Shown: positions 1 through 7,114 of the stretch, in pieces
How positions within the stretch are numbered: position 1 is the stretch's first letter
Layout of the letters: the number at the start of each line of letters is the position of its first letter
Source of the DNA: an uncultured Archangium sp.
GTDB lineage: Bacteria; Myxococcota; Myxococcia; Myxococcales; Myxococcaceae
Length of the DNA stretch: 23,384 nucleotides
Assembly (NCBI GenBank): GCA_946479335.1
Contig: CAMLFP010000042.1
Location: 1-23,384, forward strand
Reading direction: 5' to 3'
Program-made: the position numbers and the translations under genes
The notes under the pieces: model-generated
The model's input: only the letters and a program-made list of their open reading frames with translations
Database searches by the model: none
What the model was told of the DNA's origin: nothing

Positions 1-171
1 CCCGGCAAGCGCATGGGCCACGCCGGCGCGATCATCTCCGGCGGCAAGGGCACCGCGGCCGAGAAGATCAAGGCGATGTCGGCGGCGGGCATGCTGATGG
101 CGGCGTCGCCGGCTGAGCTCGGCACCACGCTGGTCGAAGCGGCGAAGAAGGCCGGCGTCAAGCTGGTCTGA
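1..171 (+). CDS. sucD: Succinyl-CoA synthetase alpha subunit, C-terminal end (5' truncated by window)
   Basis: The first 56 codons of the window are open in frame 1 and end with TGA at 169-171. The peptide begins [19 protein letters not shown], the hallmark of the C-terminal ligase domain of the succinyl-CoA synthetase alpha subunit. The His in GHAGAI corresponds to the phosphohistidine that carries phosphate between succinyl-phosphate and the nucleotide in this family. The enzyme interconverts succinyl-CoA and succinate in the cytoplasmic TCA cycle, with a beta subunit (sucC) that is usually just upstream and lies outside this window. Only the last fifth or so of the protein is visible, so start, regulation and sucC linkage cannot be judged. 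A hairpin terminator follows 22 bp after the stop, so this gene probably ends its operon. Confidence 0.93.
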   Translation, partial: PGKRMGHAGAIISGGKGTAAEKIKAMSAAGMLMAASPAELGTTLVEAAKKAGVKLV

Positions 172-192
172 GCTGCCTCGCGGAAGCGAAGG

Positions 193-221
193 AGAGGGGC
201 GCGTGGTCGCCCCTTTCTTTT
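193..221 (+). terminator. Rho-independent terminator after sucD
   Basis: A 7-bp stem (AGGGGCG at 195-201, CGCCCCT at 208-214) with a 6-nt loop is followed directly by a T-rich tract (TTCTTTT). It lies between the sucD stop and the next promoter, so it insulates the following operon from TCA-cycle transcription. Confidence 0.75.
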
Positions 222-224
222 GGG

Positions 225-255
225 TTGACATAAAAGAGTCGTCACGACTTATTCT
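225..255 (+). promoter_or_regulatory. Sigma70-type promoter of the oxygenase/radical SAM operon
   Basis: A perfect TTGACA -35 hexamer lies at 225-230. A -10-like TATTCT at 250-255 gives a 19-bp spacer; CTTATT at 248-253 would give 17 bp. The TSS expected from TATTCT falls at about 261-263, at the ATG (262), and there is no Shine-Dalgarno sequence, so a leaderless mRNA is likely. The 20-bp AT-rich stretch stands out against the GC-rich surroundings. Confidence 0.6.
237..249. promoter_or_regulatory. Operator-like inverted repeat inside the promoter spacer
   Basis: AGTCGT (237-242) and ACGACT (244-249) form a perfect 6-bp dyad around one central base, between the -35 and -10 elements. A bound repressor would block RNA polymerase directly. 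GTCGTCA, part of the left arm, recurs at the start codon (256-262). The binding factor is unknown and the function is inferred from position only. Confidence 0.45.
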
Positions 256-261
256 GTCGTC

Positions 262-2187
262 ATGGACCTCGAACGCTGGCGTGCGCTGTCGTCGTCGATG
301 CGAACGGAGCACTTCAGCGCGCGCACGTTCGACGCGAGCGGGGCGCTGACGACACGGCGGTGCGAGGAAGCGCGCGAGGCGTTGCGGCTGCACGGCGCGC
401 TGTTCGTGCAGAACACGGGGCTGCGTGGCGTGGGGGCGCTCCAGGCGGTGATGCCAGCGCTGGGGTTCTCACCGGAGACGCACTTCACGCTCGGCGGCCG
501 CACCAGCGCCGCGACGCAGGAGAAGTGGGTCGCGCCCGGCCTGCGCCGCATGGACTTCTACCCGCCTGACCTCTACCTGCTGCCCAACAACGAGGTTCAG
601 TACCGGCGCACGTCTCCGCGCTGGGTGCTGTTCGGCTGTTTGAAACCAGCGAGCGATGGCGGCCGGGTGTTCCTGCACGACGCGCGCGAGGTCGAACGGC
701 TGCTGCCGCGCGCGTTGGTGGAGAAGTTCGAGCGGCATGGCCTGTCGATCGAAACCGGCTTCCTCGACGAGGCGCACCCGGAGAAGGCGTCGAACTACTT
801 CCAGTCGTGGCAGGAGCGCTTCGGCACCACCTCTCGCGATGAAGCGTTCGCGCGCGCCCGCGAAGCGCGTGATGAATACGACGAGGTGTGGTGGCGCGAT
901 GACGGCACGTTGATGACGCGCATCACGTTGCCGGCGCGGTGGGCGACCGGCGGGCCGCTGCGGTTTCCGCGGGTGGCGCTCGACGCGCCCTCGGCGCGGA
1001 ATGGGTACCGGCGCTTCCCGCTCGGCAACGGTGAGTCACTGAGCGCGGAGGAGGAGGACGCGATTCGTGCGGCGTTCCTCGCGACGCGCCAGGGCGTTCC
1101 GCTGCAGGCGGGCGAGCTGGTGCTGTTCGACAACCAGCGCTTCGGTCATTCGCGCGAGTCGTTCTCAGGGCCGCGTGAGTTCGTGGTGGGCATGGCGAAC
1201 GACAGCGCGCCGCGTGCGCCGAGTGCGGAGCGCTTCGCGCCGGCGCCACCGAATCGGTACGCGCTTACGTTGGATACGCAGGCGACCTTCTCCGCAAACT
1301 CCCTCTCCCTTGGGGAGAGGGGCGGGGTGAGGGGCGAAACCGCCGAGCTCATTCACCGCGAATTCGCGCGTCATGGCGCATTGCACCTCAAGCGCACGGG
1401 CCTGCAATCACTCGACGCGGCGACGCTCGACCTCCTCGGCTTCGGTGAGCGCGACGCGTTCGCGTGGGGCGGCGCGAACTGCGGCCGCACGACGCGCAAA
1501 GAGCTCACGAAGGAGTTGCGCGCAACCGACGCGTACCCAGCGCACTTGTGGCTGCTGCCGCACAACGAGGTGCTGTACCAACGCGAGCTCCCGGCGCGCT
1601 TGTTGTTCTTCGCGTCGAGCGCATGCGTGGGGCGCACCTTCGTGCACTCCGCGGAGCGCTTTCGCGAGCAGCTCGAACTCCGCGCGCCGGCGCTCATCGA
1701 GTCGCTGCGCGAGCATGGGATGCTGATCGAGATGGGCTTCATCGACGAGCACCACCCGGAGCGCGCGTCGAACTACTTCCGCTCGTGGCAGGATCGCTTC
1801 GAGACGAACGATCGCACCGAGGTCGAGACGCGCTGTCGCGCGGCGACGCACCAATTCGACGAGTGCTGGTGGCGCGACGACGGCACGTTGATGACGCGCA
1901 TCAAGGTGCCGGCGTTTCGCGGCGAGACGATGTTGTTCCCGCGCATCCCGCTCGACCCGCCGTCGATCCAGAACGGGTTCCGCCGCTACCCGAAGGGCAA
2001 CGGCGAGGAACTCACCGACGACGAGGTGAACGCGCTGCTGCACGCGTTCCTCGAGACGCGCGAGGGCGTGCCGTGGGAGCGCGGAGATCTGCTCCTCGTC
2101 GACAACCTGCGGTTCGGGCACTCGCGCGAGCCGTGCGGGCCTGACCGCAACATCGGGGTCGCGATGGCGGGGAGGGTGACGCTGTGA
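262..2187 (+). CDS. Tandem TauD/TfdA-family 2-oxoglutarate/Fe(II) oxygenase (two fused domains, first probably degenerate)
   Basis: This 641-aa protein carries the same oxygenase fold twice: domain 1 at about residues 20-315 and domain 2 at about 360-636. Both share SNYFxSWQxRF, WWRDDGTLMTRI, DNxRFGHSRE and a downstream Arg (R305, R629) expected to hold 2-oxoglutarate. These are signatures of TauD/TfdA-like (SyrP-type) oxygenases, which usually hydroxylate or otherwise oxidise amino acids or small molecules using O2, Fe(II) and 2-oxoglutarate. Domain 2 has the full metal triad (H434-x-E436 and H620). Domain 1 reads N109-N-E111 with H296, so the first iron-binding His is replaced by Asn. Residues of about 343-359 in the linker are encoded by a palindromic genomic repeat. 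Family members are usually about 300-350 aa with one domain. The ATG at 262 has no Shine-Dalgarno sequence and fits a leaderless start. It is the first gene of a coupled trio; the substrate is unknown. Confidence 0.85.
   Translation: MDLERWRALSSSMRTEHFSARTFDASGALTTRRCEEAREALRLHGALFVQNTGLRGVGALQAVMPALGFSPETHFTLGGRTSAATQEKWVAPGLRRMDFYPPDLYLLPNNEVQYRRTSPRWVLFGCLKPASDGGRVFLHDAREVERLLPRALVEKFERHGLSIETGFLDEAHPEKASNYFQSWQERFGTTSRDEAFARAREARDEYDEVWWRDDGTLMTRITLPARWATGGPLRFPRVALDAPSARNGYRRFPLGNGESLSAEEEDAIRAAFLATRQGVPLQAGELVLFDNQRFGHSRESFSGPREFVVGMANDSAPRAPSAERFAPAPPNRYALTLDTQATFSANSLSLGERGGVRGETAELIHREFARHGALHLKRTGLQSLDAATLDLLGFGERDAFAWGGANCGRTTRKELTKELRATDAYPAHLWLLPHNEVLYQRELPARLLFFASSACVGRTFVHSAERFREQLELRAPALIESLREHGMLIEMGFIDEHHPERASNYFRSWQDRFETNDRTEVETRCRAATHQFDECWWRDDGTLMTRIKVPAFRGETMLFPRIPLDPPSIQNGFRRYPKGNGEELTDDEVNALLHAFLETREGVPWERGDLLLVDNLRFGHSREPCGPDRNIGVAMAGRVTL
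1301..1334 (+). repeat. Palindromic dispersed-repeat-like element inside the oxygenase linker
   Basis: CCCTCTCCC (1301-1309) and GGGAGAGGG (1313-1321) form a perfect 9-bp hairpin with a 3-nt loop, followed by a GCGGGGTGAGGGG tail. This composition matches the family of short palindromic intergenic repeats (hairpin plus GGGGTGAGGGG tail) common in many proteobacterial genomes. Here it lies in frame in coding sequence and encodes the SLSLGERGGVRGE peptide joining the two oxygenase domains. Assignment to the family is from memory of the motif, not from a search. Confidence 0.7.
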
Positions 2188-3251
2188 CCTTCGCTCCCAA
2201 CCAGTTTCGCGAGGTGCACGAGCCCGGCGAGTACCGCGAAGGCCGCTGGCGCAGCTTCGAGCCGCGCGCGCCGGTGCCGTGGACGCTGCGCGGCCGCGAG
2301 GTGTGGCTCCGGCCCGGGCTCACCTTCACGCCGTACGCGAACCCGACCGCGTGCAACGCGCACTGTTCGTTCTGCAGCGAAGAACTCCTGCGCGTCGACG
2401 CGGAGCGGCTGACCGCGAAGACGTTGATCGGCGACTTTGATCGCTACTTCGACGGGCTCGATCGCGCGTGGAACGAGCTGCGTGGGTTCGAGATGGGGCT
2501 CAGTCTCAGCGGCCTCGAGGCGACCTCGCACCCGGAGTGGATGCTGCGGTTGCTTCAGCTCGTCCGCCGCCACGACGCGCTGTTTCCGTCGCGCGTGCTG
2601 TACACGAACGGCTCCGGGCTCGCGAAAGACGCGCGGCTGCTCGACGCGCTCGTGCAGACGTCTTTCACGGGCGTCGAACTCTCGCGTGCGCACTTCGACG
2701 AGAAGCTGAACCACCTCGTGATGCGCTTCGATCGCGATGAGCCGATCCGCGAGGCGCGCACCTTCCGTGACACGGTGGCCCGCATTCTGGAAGCGCGCTT
2801 GCCGCTGAAGCTGGTGTGCATCGCGAACGCGAAGGGCGTTTCAAATCTGAAAGGCGTCGAGCGCTACGTCGACGAGGCACGCGAACTCGGCGTGAAGCGC
2901 GTGGTGTTCCGCAGCCTGAGCGAGCTCGGGTCGCTCTACGCCGACAACAAGACCTCGCGGTGGATCGCGAAGCACCACAGCTCCGTGCGCGCGATCGCGG
3001 AGCAGGTGTTTCCCACGCACGGCGCGCTGCGCGACGGCTGGGAGTTCATCGGCGTGACCTCCGGCTACTACTACTCGAACGAGCTCTACCGGCGCGGCGG
3101 CGTGGAGGTCGTCTTCGAGGCAGCCAGCTACGTGGCGCACGACATCGGCGTGAAGAGCGGCGTGTTCCAGAAGCTGGTGTTCCATTCGACCGGCGAGCTC
3201 TGCGGCGACTGGGTGCCCAACGCGCAGGTCATCGGGAACTACTTTGAGTAA
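2184..3251 (+). CDS. Radical SAM domain protein
   Basis: This is a 355-aa radical SAM enzyme. C57, C61 and C64 in ACNAHCSFC form the CxxxCxxC motif that binds the [4Fe-4S] cluster used to split S-adenosylmethionine into a 5'-deoxyadenosyl radical. SLSGLEATSHPEW sits where the family has its GGEP-like SAM-contacting motif, and RVLYTNGSGL matches the following strand. No further Cys cluster typical of SPASM or twitch auxiliary domains is evident; the only other Cys I see are C213 in KLVCIAN and one near the C-terminus in GELCGDW. GTG at 2184 overlaps the oxygenase stop by 4 bp (GTGA), so the two are translationally coupled. With the upstream oxygenase and downstream nucleotidyltransferase it suggests a small-molecule or peptide modification pathway. 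Subfamily and substrate are not recognisable from sequence. Confidence 0.88.
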   Translation: MTFAPNQFREVHEPGEYREGRWRSFEPRAPVPWTLRGREVWLRPGLTFTPYANPTACNAHCSFCSEELLRVDAERLTAKTLIGDFDRYFDGLDRAWNELRGFEMGLSLSGLEATSHPEWMLRLLQLVRRHDALFPSRVLYTNGSGLAKDARLLDALVQTSFTGVELSRAHFDEKLNHLVMRFDRDEPIREARTFRDTVARILEARLPLKLVCIANAKGVSNLKGVERYVDEARELGVKRVVFRSLSELGSLYADNKTSRWIAKHHSSVRAIAEQVFPTHGALRDGWEFIGVTSGYYYSNELYRRGGVEVVFEAASYVAHDIGVKSGVFQKLVFHSTGELCGDWVPNAQVIGNYFE

Positions 3252-3642
3252 CGCGCGCCACCTCGCGCTGTTGAGAGAACTCGCCGCGAGCGGCGTGAAG
3301 TTCGTCACCATCGGCAGCGCCGGGCTGGTGTTGTTGGGCGAGACCCACGCGCTCCATGACGTCGACCTCGTGCTCGGCCCGGGCGAGCTTGCAGCGTTCG
3401 CGGCGTGGGCGCTCCAGCGCGGCACCATCACCGTGTGGGGCGAGCCGTGGAGCGGTGAATGGAACGAGCGCGCGCTCGCCGGGAAGTTCTACGTGCGCGC
3501 GGTCATCGACGGGCTGCAGTGCGACGCGACCTTCGAGTTTCCGTACGACGTGCCGGCACTGCTCCGGGACGCGCGCGACATCGACGGCATCCCGGTGTGC
3601 CCGGAAGCCGTGCTGCGCGAGAGCCGCGCGCTCAGGCCTTGA
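3244..3642 (+). CDS. Small nucleotidyltransferase-fold protein
   Basis: This 132-aa protein has an N-terminal GSAGLVLLG segment (G24-S25) followed by HDVDLVL (D39 and D41). The Gly-Ser plus DxD arrangement is the metal- and nucleotide-binding core of the polymerase-beta/AbiEii/MNT-type nucleotidyltransferase fold, which transfers NMP groups to proteins, RNA or small molecules. The fit is by motif only, and a third catalytic Asp may be D94 in CDATFEF. TTG at 3244 overlaps the radical SAM stop (3251) by 8 bp, with a GGGAA purine run just upstream, so it is coupled as the third gene of the operon. The 3' end overlaps the convergent agmatinase gene by 11 bp. There is no MNT/HEPN-style partner beside it, so a toxin-antitoxin role is not supported; a biosynthetic or regulatory role with its operon mates is more likely. 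Confidence 0.65.
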   Translation: MSNARHLALLRELAASGVKFVTIGSAGLVLLGETHALHDVDLVLGPGELAAFAAWALQRGTITVWGEPWSGEWNERALAGKFYVRAVIDGLQCDATFEFPYDVPALLRDARDIDGIPVCPEAVLRESRALRP

Positions 3643-4660
3643 GCAGCCCCTGGGTGCGCAGCGTCCAGCCGATCATCTTGTAGAGCAGCCGCGCGCCGAC
3701 GTTGCCGTCCCACTCGGAGTTCTCTTCGCCGGGCGAGACCTCGTTGAGATCGAAGCCGACGATGATCTTCCCCGCGCGGGCGAGGCCCTCGAGCAGCGCC
3801 ACCGCCTGCTGAAACGAGAGCCCGCCGGGCACCGGCGTCCCCGTGTTCGGGCAGAGCACCGGGTCGAGGCCGTCGATGTCCCACGAGAGGTACACGTGCT
3901 TGGGCAGGTGCTGCACCATCGAGTCGACCAGCTCGCGCCAGGGCACGCCGTCGAGCCGCGCGTGCGCCAGCTTCGCGTCGAAGAAGGTGTGCACGCGGCC
4001 GTTGGAGTTCTGGATGATCTCGAACTCGCCCTCGCCGAAGTCGCGGATGCCGACCTGCACCAGCTTCTTCACGTTGGGCACGTGCTTGAGCACGTTGAAC
4101 ATGATCGACGCGTGGCTCCACTCGAAGCCCTCGTACGCGTCGCGGAGGTCAGCGTGCGCGTCGAGGTGCAGCACGCCGAGGTCCGGGTACTTCTCGGCGT
4201 ACGCCTTGATAGCGCCGAACGGCGTGGAGTGATCACCGCCCACCACGGCCGCGATCTTTCCCTTCGCGAGCCAGGCCTTCGTCGTCTCGTAGACCCAGCC
4301 GTTCATCTTTTCGGAGAACGCGTTGATCTTCGCCAGCGCCGCTTCATCAGCGTCGACGCCGCCGCTCTCGATGATCGGCTTCGCCAGCGCCTTCGCCTCG
4401 TCGTTCCACGCGCGCACCTGCGCCGGCTCGTCGAGCATCGCGATGCCCACCTCGTAGGGCTTGCCGGTGTCGAGATCGAAGAGGTCGACCTGCTTGCTCC
4501 CCTCGAGGATCGCCGCGGGCCCGTTCGAGGTGCCGCCGCGGTAGCTGGTCGTCGCTTCGTACGGCACGGGGATGAGCACCACCTTCGCTTCGTCAGGCGT
4601 GTGCGGGAGCCCGAAGACTCCGGAGTCGGGGAGGGCAGCAGCGTTCGGATCAAAGGTCAT
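3632..4660 (-). CDS. speB: Agmatinase/arginase family ureohydrolase
   Basis: This binuclear manganese ureohydrolase has about 342 residues. All metal-binding motifs are present (numbered from the alternative GTG): GGDHS (H147), LDAHADLR (D170, H172, D174) and SWDIDGLDP (D264, D266). The family hydrolyses guanidino compounds to urea; agmatinase gives putrescine and arginase gives ornithine. Length and motifs favour the agmatinase/formimidoylglutamase-like branch, but the substrate cannot be fixed by eye. I chose ATG at 4660 because GGTGA lies 5 nt upstream. GTG at 4669, three codons earlier, would overlap the upstream stop by 4 bp and is equally possible. It is the second gene of an operon with the quinone oxidoreductase, and its 3' end overlaps the convergent nucleotidyltransferase gene. 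No terminator is visible between them. Confidence 0.88.
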   Translation of the reverse strand: MTFDPNAAALPDSGVFGLPHTPDEAKVVLIPVPYEATTSYRGGTSNGPAAILEGSKQVDLFDLDTGKPYEVGIAMLDEPAQVRAWNDEAKALAKPIIESGGVDADEAALAKINAFSEKMNGWVYETTKAWLAKGKIAAVVGGDHSTPFGAIKAYAEKYPDLGVLHLDAHADLRDAYEGFEWSHASIMFNVLKHVPNVKKLVQVGIRDFGEGEFEIIQNSNGRVHTFFDAKLAHARLDGVPWRELVDSMVQHLPKHVYLSWDIDGLDPVLCPNTGTPVPGGLSFQQAVALLEGLARAGKIIVGFDLNEVSPGEENSEWDGNVGARLLYKMIGWTLRTQGLLKA

Positions 4661-4665
4661 GGTGT

Positions 4666-5634
4666 TCACCAGGTGAGGACGAGTTTTCCAAAAGAGTCGT
4701 TGGCGGCGAGGCGCTTGAGCGCGTCGACGATGTCGGTCATCGGCAGCGTGGCGTCGATCACGGGCGTGAGCGCTCCCGACGCGAAGTGCGGCATGAGGTG
4801 CGCCTGCGCGGCGCGCGCGACGGCGATCTTCTCCTCCAGCGGCCGCGCGCGCAGCACCGTGCCCATGACGCGCAGCCGCTTGTTCAGCATCGGCGCGAGG
4901 GGGATCTTCGACGACGCGCCCGCCGAGAGCCCCACGAGCATGATCGTGCCGCGGTGATTCATCGCATTGATGGTCTCGCCGACGTACGCGCCACCGACGA
5001 GATCGAGCGCGAGGTCTGCGCCCCCGAGCTGTTGCACCGCGTCGGCGAACTGGCCGTCTTGCACCCGCACCGCATGACGCAGCCCGAGCGCCTTCGCGCG
5101 CGTCAATTTTGCGTCATTGCGCCCGGTGCCGATGACGAGCGCGCCGTAGAGGTTCGCCAGTTGGAGCGCCGCCGTGCCCACGCCGCTGGCCACCGCGTGG
5201 ATCAGCACGCGCGTGCCGTGCGTCATCCCCGCCTGCGTCACGAGTGCGTCAAAGGCCGTGCAGTACGCCTCCGGGAGCGCCGCGGCCTGCGTCAAAGTCA
5301 GCGACTCCGGCACCGGGAGCGCCTCGCGTTCGTGCGTCACCAGCAGATCAGCCCAGGCGCCGCCAGCCACCAGCCCCATGACGCGATCGCCGACCTTCCA
5401 GCGCGTCACGCGCGCGCCGAGCTCGACCACCTCGCCGGCGTACTCCAACCCGGGGATGTTCGGCACCACGCCCGGAGGCGCCGGGTAGAAACCCTGCGTC
5501 TGCATCAGATCGGCGCGGTTGAGCGCGGTCGCGGCGACGCGCACCAGGATCTCGTCGGGCCCCGGAGCGGGGGCGTCGATGTCGTCGAGCTTCACGTGCT
5601 CGGGGCCTTCAAAGTCGGTGACGACGGCCTTCAT
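4666..5634 (-). CDS. NAD(P)H quinone oxidoreductase, PIG3-type zinc-independent alcohol dehydrogenase family
   Basis: This 322-aa medium-chain dehydrogenase/reductase has an N-terminal GroES-like domain with ALNRADLMQTQGFYPAPPG (about residues 37-55) and PGLEYAGEVVE, typical of the p53-inducible PIG3/QOR quinone reductases. The Rossmann segment HAVASGVGTAALQLA (about 146-160) binds NADPH. Structural and catalytic zinc Cys clusters are absent, as expected for this branch. The enzyme reduces quinones in the cytoplasm and often handles oxidative stress. It is the first gene of a minus-strand pair, and its stop overlaps the possible GTG start of the agmatinase. ATG at 5634 has no Shine-Dalgarno but a -10-like TACTCG ends 7 nt upstream on its strand (5642-5647), suggesting a leaderless transcript. 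Confidence 0.87.
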   Translation of the reverse strand: MKAVVTDFEGPEHVKLDDIDAPAPGPDEILVRVAATALNRADLMQTQGFYPAPPGVVPNIPGLEYAGEVVELGARVTRWKVGDRVMGLVAGGAWADLLVTHEREALPVPESLTLTQAAALPEAYCTAFDALVTQAGMTHGTRVLIHAVASGVGTAALQLANLYGALVIGTGRNDAKLTRAKALGLRHAVRVQDGQFADAVQQLGGADLALDLVGGAYVGETINAMNHRGTIMLVGLSAGASSKIPLAPMLNKRLRVMGTVLRARPLEEKIAVARAAQAHLMPHFASGALTPVIDATLPMTDIVDALKRLAANDSFGKLVLTW

Positions 5635-5668
5635 GGGTTTTCGAGTACCACAGGGCTAAGAGCGACTC
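5635..5668. promoter_or_regulatory. 34-bp divergent promoter region (quinone oxidoreductase / pepP)
   Basis: Only 34 bp separate the two divergent start codons. On the minus strand TACTCG (5642-5647) ends 7 nt before the oxidoreductase ATG, and its -35 (ATGAGT, weak) would cover the pepP start codon. On the plus strand TAAGAG (5657-5662) ends 6 nt before the pepP ATG with no good -35. Neither gene has a Shine-Dalgarno sequence. Confidence 0.4.
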
Positions 5669-7066
5669 ATGAACTACGCAGATCGACGCAAGCGCTTCCT
5701 CGCTGGCCTCGACGGCCCGGTGCTCCTGATGGCGGGCGGCGCGCTCTCGCGGAACTACCCGGCGAACCCGTTCCCGTTCCGCGCTGATTCGAACTTCCTC
5801 TATTTCTTCCAGCGCCCGGAGCCCGGCAGCGCGGCGCTCTTCGACCCGGCGAACGGCCGCGTCACGCTCTTCATCCCCGAGCGGACGGTGGCCGATGCGC
5901 TGTGGCACGGCGCGCTCGAGTCGTTCGACGGCGTGAAGGCACGGCAGGGCGTCGACGCGGTGCTGGCGGTGGAGAAGCTCGAAGCGGAGGTCGCCCGGCT
6001 CGCCGGCGGTCGCGTCATCCGTTCGCTCGCGGTCGCCGACCCGAAGGCCACGGCGCGCGCGAAGGCGATCACCGGCGAGGCCCTCGACTTCGATGACGCG
6101 TCGAAGGTCGGGCAGGGCGCGCTGTTGGAGCTCCTCGCGAAGCTGCGGCTCCACAAAGACGCCGACGAGCTCGCGGAGATCCGTCGCCTGGTCCCCGTGA
6201 CGCGGGAGGCGCATGTCTCCGCGATGCAGCACTCGAAGCCCGGGGTCCTCGAGCAGTTCCTCGCGGGCCAGGTCGAGGGTGCGTTCGCGCGCGGCGGGTG
6301 CACGGAGGCGTACGGCACCATCCTCTCCGTGCGCGGCGAGGTCTTGCACAACCACCATCACCGGAACGTCTTGCAGAAGAGCGACCTCGTGCTCCTCGAC
6401 GCGGGCGCGGAGGATCTCGACAGCGGCTACTGCAACGACGTGACGCGCGTCTGGCCGGTCGGCGGCGGGTTCTCTCCGCAAGGCCGGGATCTCTATGCGC
6501 TCGTGCTCAAGGCGCAGGTCGACGCGATCTCCGCCGTGAAGCCCGGGTTGCGCTACCGCGACCTGCACCTGCGCGCGTCGCGCGTGATGGCGGAGGGCCT
6601 CGTGCAGTTGGGGCTCCTCAAGGGCTCCGCGGACGCGCTGGTGGAGTCGGGCGCGCACGCGTTGTTCTTCCCGCACGGCCTCGGGCACCAGCTCGGCCTC
6701 GACGTGCACGATCTCGAGGCGTTCGGCGATCGCATCCACTACCCGCAGGGGCGCACGCGCAGCGCGCAGTTCGGCACCGCGTACCTCCGAATGGACATGG
6801 ACCTCGCGCCGGGCATGGTCTTCACCATCGAGCCGGGGCTGTACTTCGTGCCGCAGATCCTCCGGTCGCCCGACTTCCGCGCGCAGTTCAAGACGCAGGT
6901 GAACTGGGAGCTCGCGGAGCAGTTCCTCACCATGAACGACGGGCGCGGCTTCGGCGGCATCCGCATCGAAGACGACGTGGTGTGCACCGCGAACGGCGTC
7001 GAGGTGCTGACCGACGCAATCCCCAAGTCGCTGGCCGACATGGAGTCGCTCGCGGGGAGTGCGTAA
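5669..7066 (+). CDS. pepP: Xaa-Pro aminopeptidase (M24B metallopeptidase)
   Basis: This 465-aa protein matches aminopeptidase P in length and order. An N-terminal creatinase-like domain (about 1-165, with RADSNFLYFF near the start) precedes a C-terminal pita-bread catalytic domain. All five dinuclear metal ligands are visible: D244 (LLLDAGAE), D257 (YCNDVTR), H336 (FPHGLGHQLGLDVHD), E388 (FTIEPGLY) and E434 (IRIEDD). It removes N-terminal residues that precede proline, in the cytoplasm, contributing to peptide turnover. No signal peptide is present. ATG at 5669 lacks a Shine-Dalgarno sequence and may be leaderless. It is followed after 48 bp by accD, which has its own promoter. Confidence 0.93.
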   Translation: MNYADRRKRFLAGLDGPVLLMAGGALSRNYPANPFPFRADSNFLYFFQRPEPGSAALFDPANGRVTLFIPERTVADALWHGALESFDGVKARQGVDAVLAVEKLEAEVARLAGGRVIRSLAVADPKATARAKAITGEALDFDDASKVGQGALLELLAKLRLHKDADELAEIRRLVPVTREAHVSAMQHSKPGVLEQFLAGQVEGAFARGGCTEAYGTILSVRGEVLHNHHHRNVLQKSDLVLLDAGAEDLDSGYCNDVTRVWPVGGGFSPQGRDLYALVLKAQVDAISAVKPGLRYRDLHLRASRVMAEGLVQLGLLKGSADALVESGAHALFFPHGLGHQLGLDVHDLEAFGDRIHYPQGRTRSAQFGTAYLRMDMDLAPGMVFTIEPGLYFVPQILRSPDFRAQFKTQVNWELAEQFLTMNDGRGFGGIRIEDDVVCTANGVEVLTDAIPKSLADMESLAGSA

Positions 7067-7077
7067 CAGACGCGCAC

Positions 7078-7106
7078 TTGAGCCCTTCGTGACGAGGCGC
7101 TACGAG
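7078..7106 (+). promoter_or_regulatory. Promoter of accD-folC
   Basis: TTGAGC (7078-7083), a 17-bp spacer and TACGAG (7101-7106) lie in the pepP-accD gap. The TSS expected 6-8 nt after the -10 falls at 7112-7114, immediately before the accD ATG at 7115. There is no Shine-Dalgarno sequence, so the transcript is predicted to be leaderless. Confidence 0.5.
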
Positions 7107-7114
7107 CCCCCGCC

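Noticed and set aside
1301..1334. Hairpin considered as a terminator separating two genes
   Set aside because: There is no T tract, the frame continues without interruption into domain 2, and no start signal follows.
3244..3642. Nucleotidyltransferase-fold protein considered as an antitoxin or toxin (MNT/AbiE type)
   Set aside because: No HEPN or AbiEi-like partner is adjacent and it is translationally coupled to a radical SAM enzyme.
3356..4957. 533-codon plus-strand open frame across the agmatinase gene
   Set aside because: It runs antisense to a gene with all ureohydrolase motifs; its translation is rich in Arg, His, Val and Leu without family motifs, typical of the reverse frame of a high-GC gene.
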